Origin: JANRIC01 sp033765345
GTDB lineage: Bacteria > Bacteroidota > Bacteroidia > Cytophagales > Microscillaceae
DNA length: 31,398 nt
Assembly: GCA_033765345.1 (NCBI GenBank)
Contig: JANRIC010000020.1
Coordinates: 1-31,398, forward strand
Direction: 5' to 3'
Part shown: one piece after another, positions 30,883 to 31,398 of the stretch
How positions within the stretch are numbered: position 1 is the first letter of the stretch
Layout: the number at the start of each line of letters is the position of its first letter
Position numbers and translations under genes: made by a program
The notes under the pieces: generated by a model
Told to the model about the DNA's origin: nothing
The model's database searches: none
What the model saw: only the letters and a program-made list of their open reading frames with translations

Positions 30883-31398
30883 TCATTTTTGTTCGCCAAG
30901 TTGTTTTTTAAGTGCTTCCATCTGTTCTTTCAACTCTATTATATTAGTTCTCGGTCTTTCTCATTCAAGGCTTTTCTTTGTTCCTCTAATTCTTTCTGAT
31001 ATTTTCGTTCCTTCTCCTCAAACATAGCGTTTACCGTTCTCCAAGCCTCTTGTTCTATTTCAATTTGTTTTCGTTCTTGGGGGTCTGTACCTACATAATG
31101 CAAAATATCGGTCATTGTTTTTACCTCCTCTAAGTCAGGATTGTGGGTATAGTCTTTCGTAATTTCCTTGTCATCTGTAAAGTTGGGTTGTTCGAAAACA
31201 CTTAATAGTTTATCCAAACGAGTTTGATAACGGTCTGTGATACGTTCTACTTGCACCACAAAACAATCGTGGGTGAGTTTTTCTACAAACTCACTTTTTT
31301 GTGTTAGTGTAGTTTTATGGATAAGATCAATATAATCTCGTTTAACTCTAATACAAGGGCTTTCTATTTCAGGCAATTTAAAGCCCAGAATGTAAATG
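30883..31398 (-). pseudogene. Rpn-family PD-(D/E)XK nuclease/transposase, 3' part with frameshift
   Basis: The minus-strand frame enters from the right edge (reading IYILGFKLPEIESPCIRVKRDYIDLIHKT in pieces) and runs to a TAA at 30939-30941. It matches the C-terminal half of Rpn-family recombination-promoting nucleases (PD-(D/E)XK transposase type), with FVEKLTHDCFVVQVERITDRYQ and a coiled-coil tail KERKYQKELEEQRKAL. Just before that stop, another frame carries on as IIELKEQMEALKKQLGEQK to TGA at 30883-30885, which looks like the true coiled-coil end. A one-base deletion near 30945-30960 is the simplest explanation. The N-terminal nuclease domain is outside the window, so only the damage at the 3' end can be judged. 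Confidence 0.65.

Overview
The window reads as a chromosomal segment of a Bacteroidota bacterium, most likely a cytophagal or related free-living lineage (inference). The grounds are a type III glutamine synthetase, a TonB-dependent receptor with an N-terminal carboxypeptidase-regulatory-like domain, several Bacteroidota-typical families (DUF983, Sb-PDE-like PHP phosphodiesterase, a Cys-motif/one-TM/CarboxypepD protein, an RHS core fragment with a DHLGN motif), and promoters of the Bacteroidota form TTG-N19-TAnnTTTG. No rRNA, tRNA or CRISPR array was seen.

Layout. 1-166 is the GC-rich remnant of an RHS gene on the minus strand, followed by an AT-rich non-coding stretch. 634-4675 is a plus-strand unit: secreted alpha/beta hydrolase, small membrane-anchored protein of unknown function, and a TonB-dependent receptor of the haem/haemoglobin type. 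It starts from a full-consensus promoter and ends at a strong bidirectional terminator. 4835-10505 is minus-strand housekeeping: type III glutamine synthetase, an isolated ccoS, a small conserved hypothetical, and an M28 peptidase followed 8 bases later by a patatin-like phospholipase.

10768-15606 is the accessory part. Structured repeats precede an EcoRV-type restriction endonuclease overlapping its adenine methyltransferase by ATGA. This pair lies between two ~72-base direct copies of a hairpin-forming repeat. Next come a lipoprotein-type VOC gene bracketed by GTTAGCGG / CCGCTAAC, a 134-base imperfect palindrome, a decayed SGNH-hydrolase gene, and a lipoprotein serine hydrolase. Gene-by-gene alternation of AT-rich accessory genes with palindromic repeats looks like a gene-cassette array (attC-like), although the sites do not fit the classical attC consensus and no integrase is present. 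This is the main candidate for an undescribed mobile system.

16523-21188 (minus) is a glycan assembly region: GtrA-family membrane protein, ArnT/PMT-like lipid-linked sugar transferase and two GT4 glycosyltransferases. 21248-22477 (minus) pairs an aldose 1-epimerase with a SemiSWEET sugar transporter. 22797-25548 (plus) carries an unknown four-TM protein and a translationally coupled pair (Cys-motif/CarboxypepD membrane protein plus transglutaminase-like protein).

25630-28087 holds an aldo/keto reductase and a DsbA-family thiol protein (minus), divergent from a DUF983 zinc-ribbon membrane protein, which is convergent with a Cys-containing ArsR-type repressor; similar AT-rich sites lie in front of both. 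28257-29393 is a secreted PHP-type phosphodiesterase. 29394-29789 holds only inverted repeats. The right end has a SAM O-methyltransferase and the C-terminal part of an Rpn-family PD-(D/E)XK nuclease/transposase gene with a frameshift near its end.
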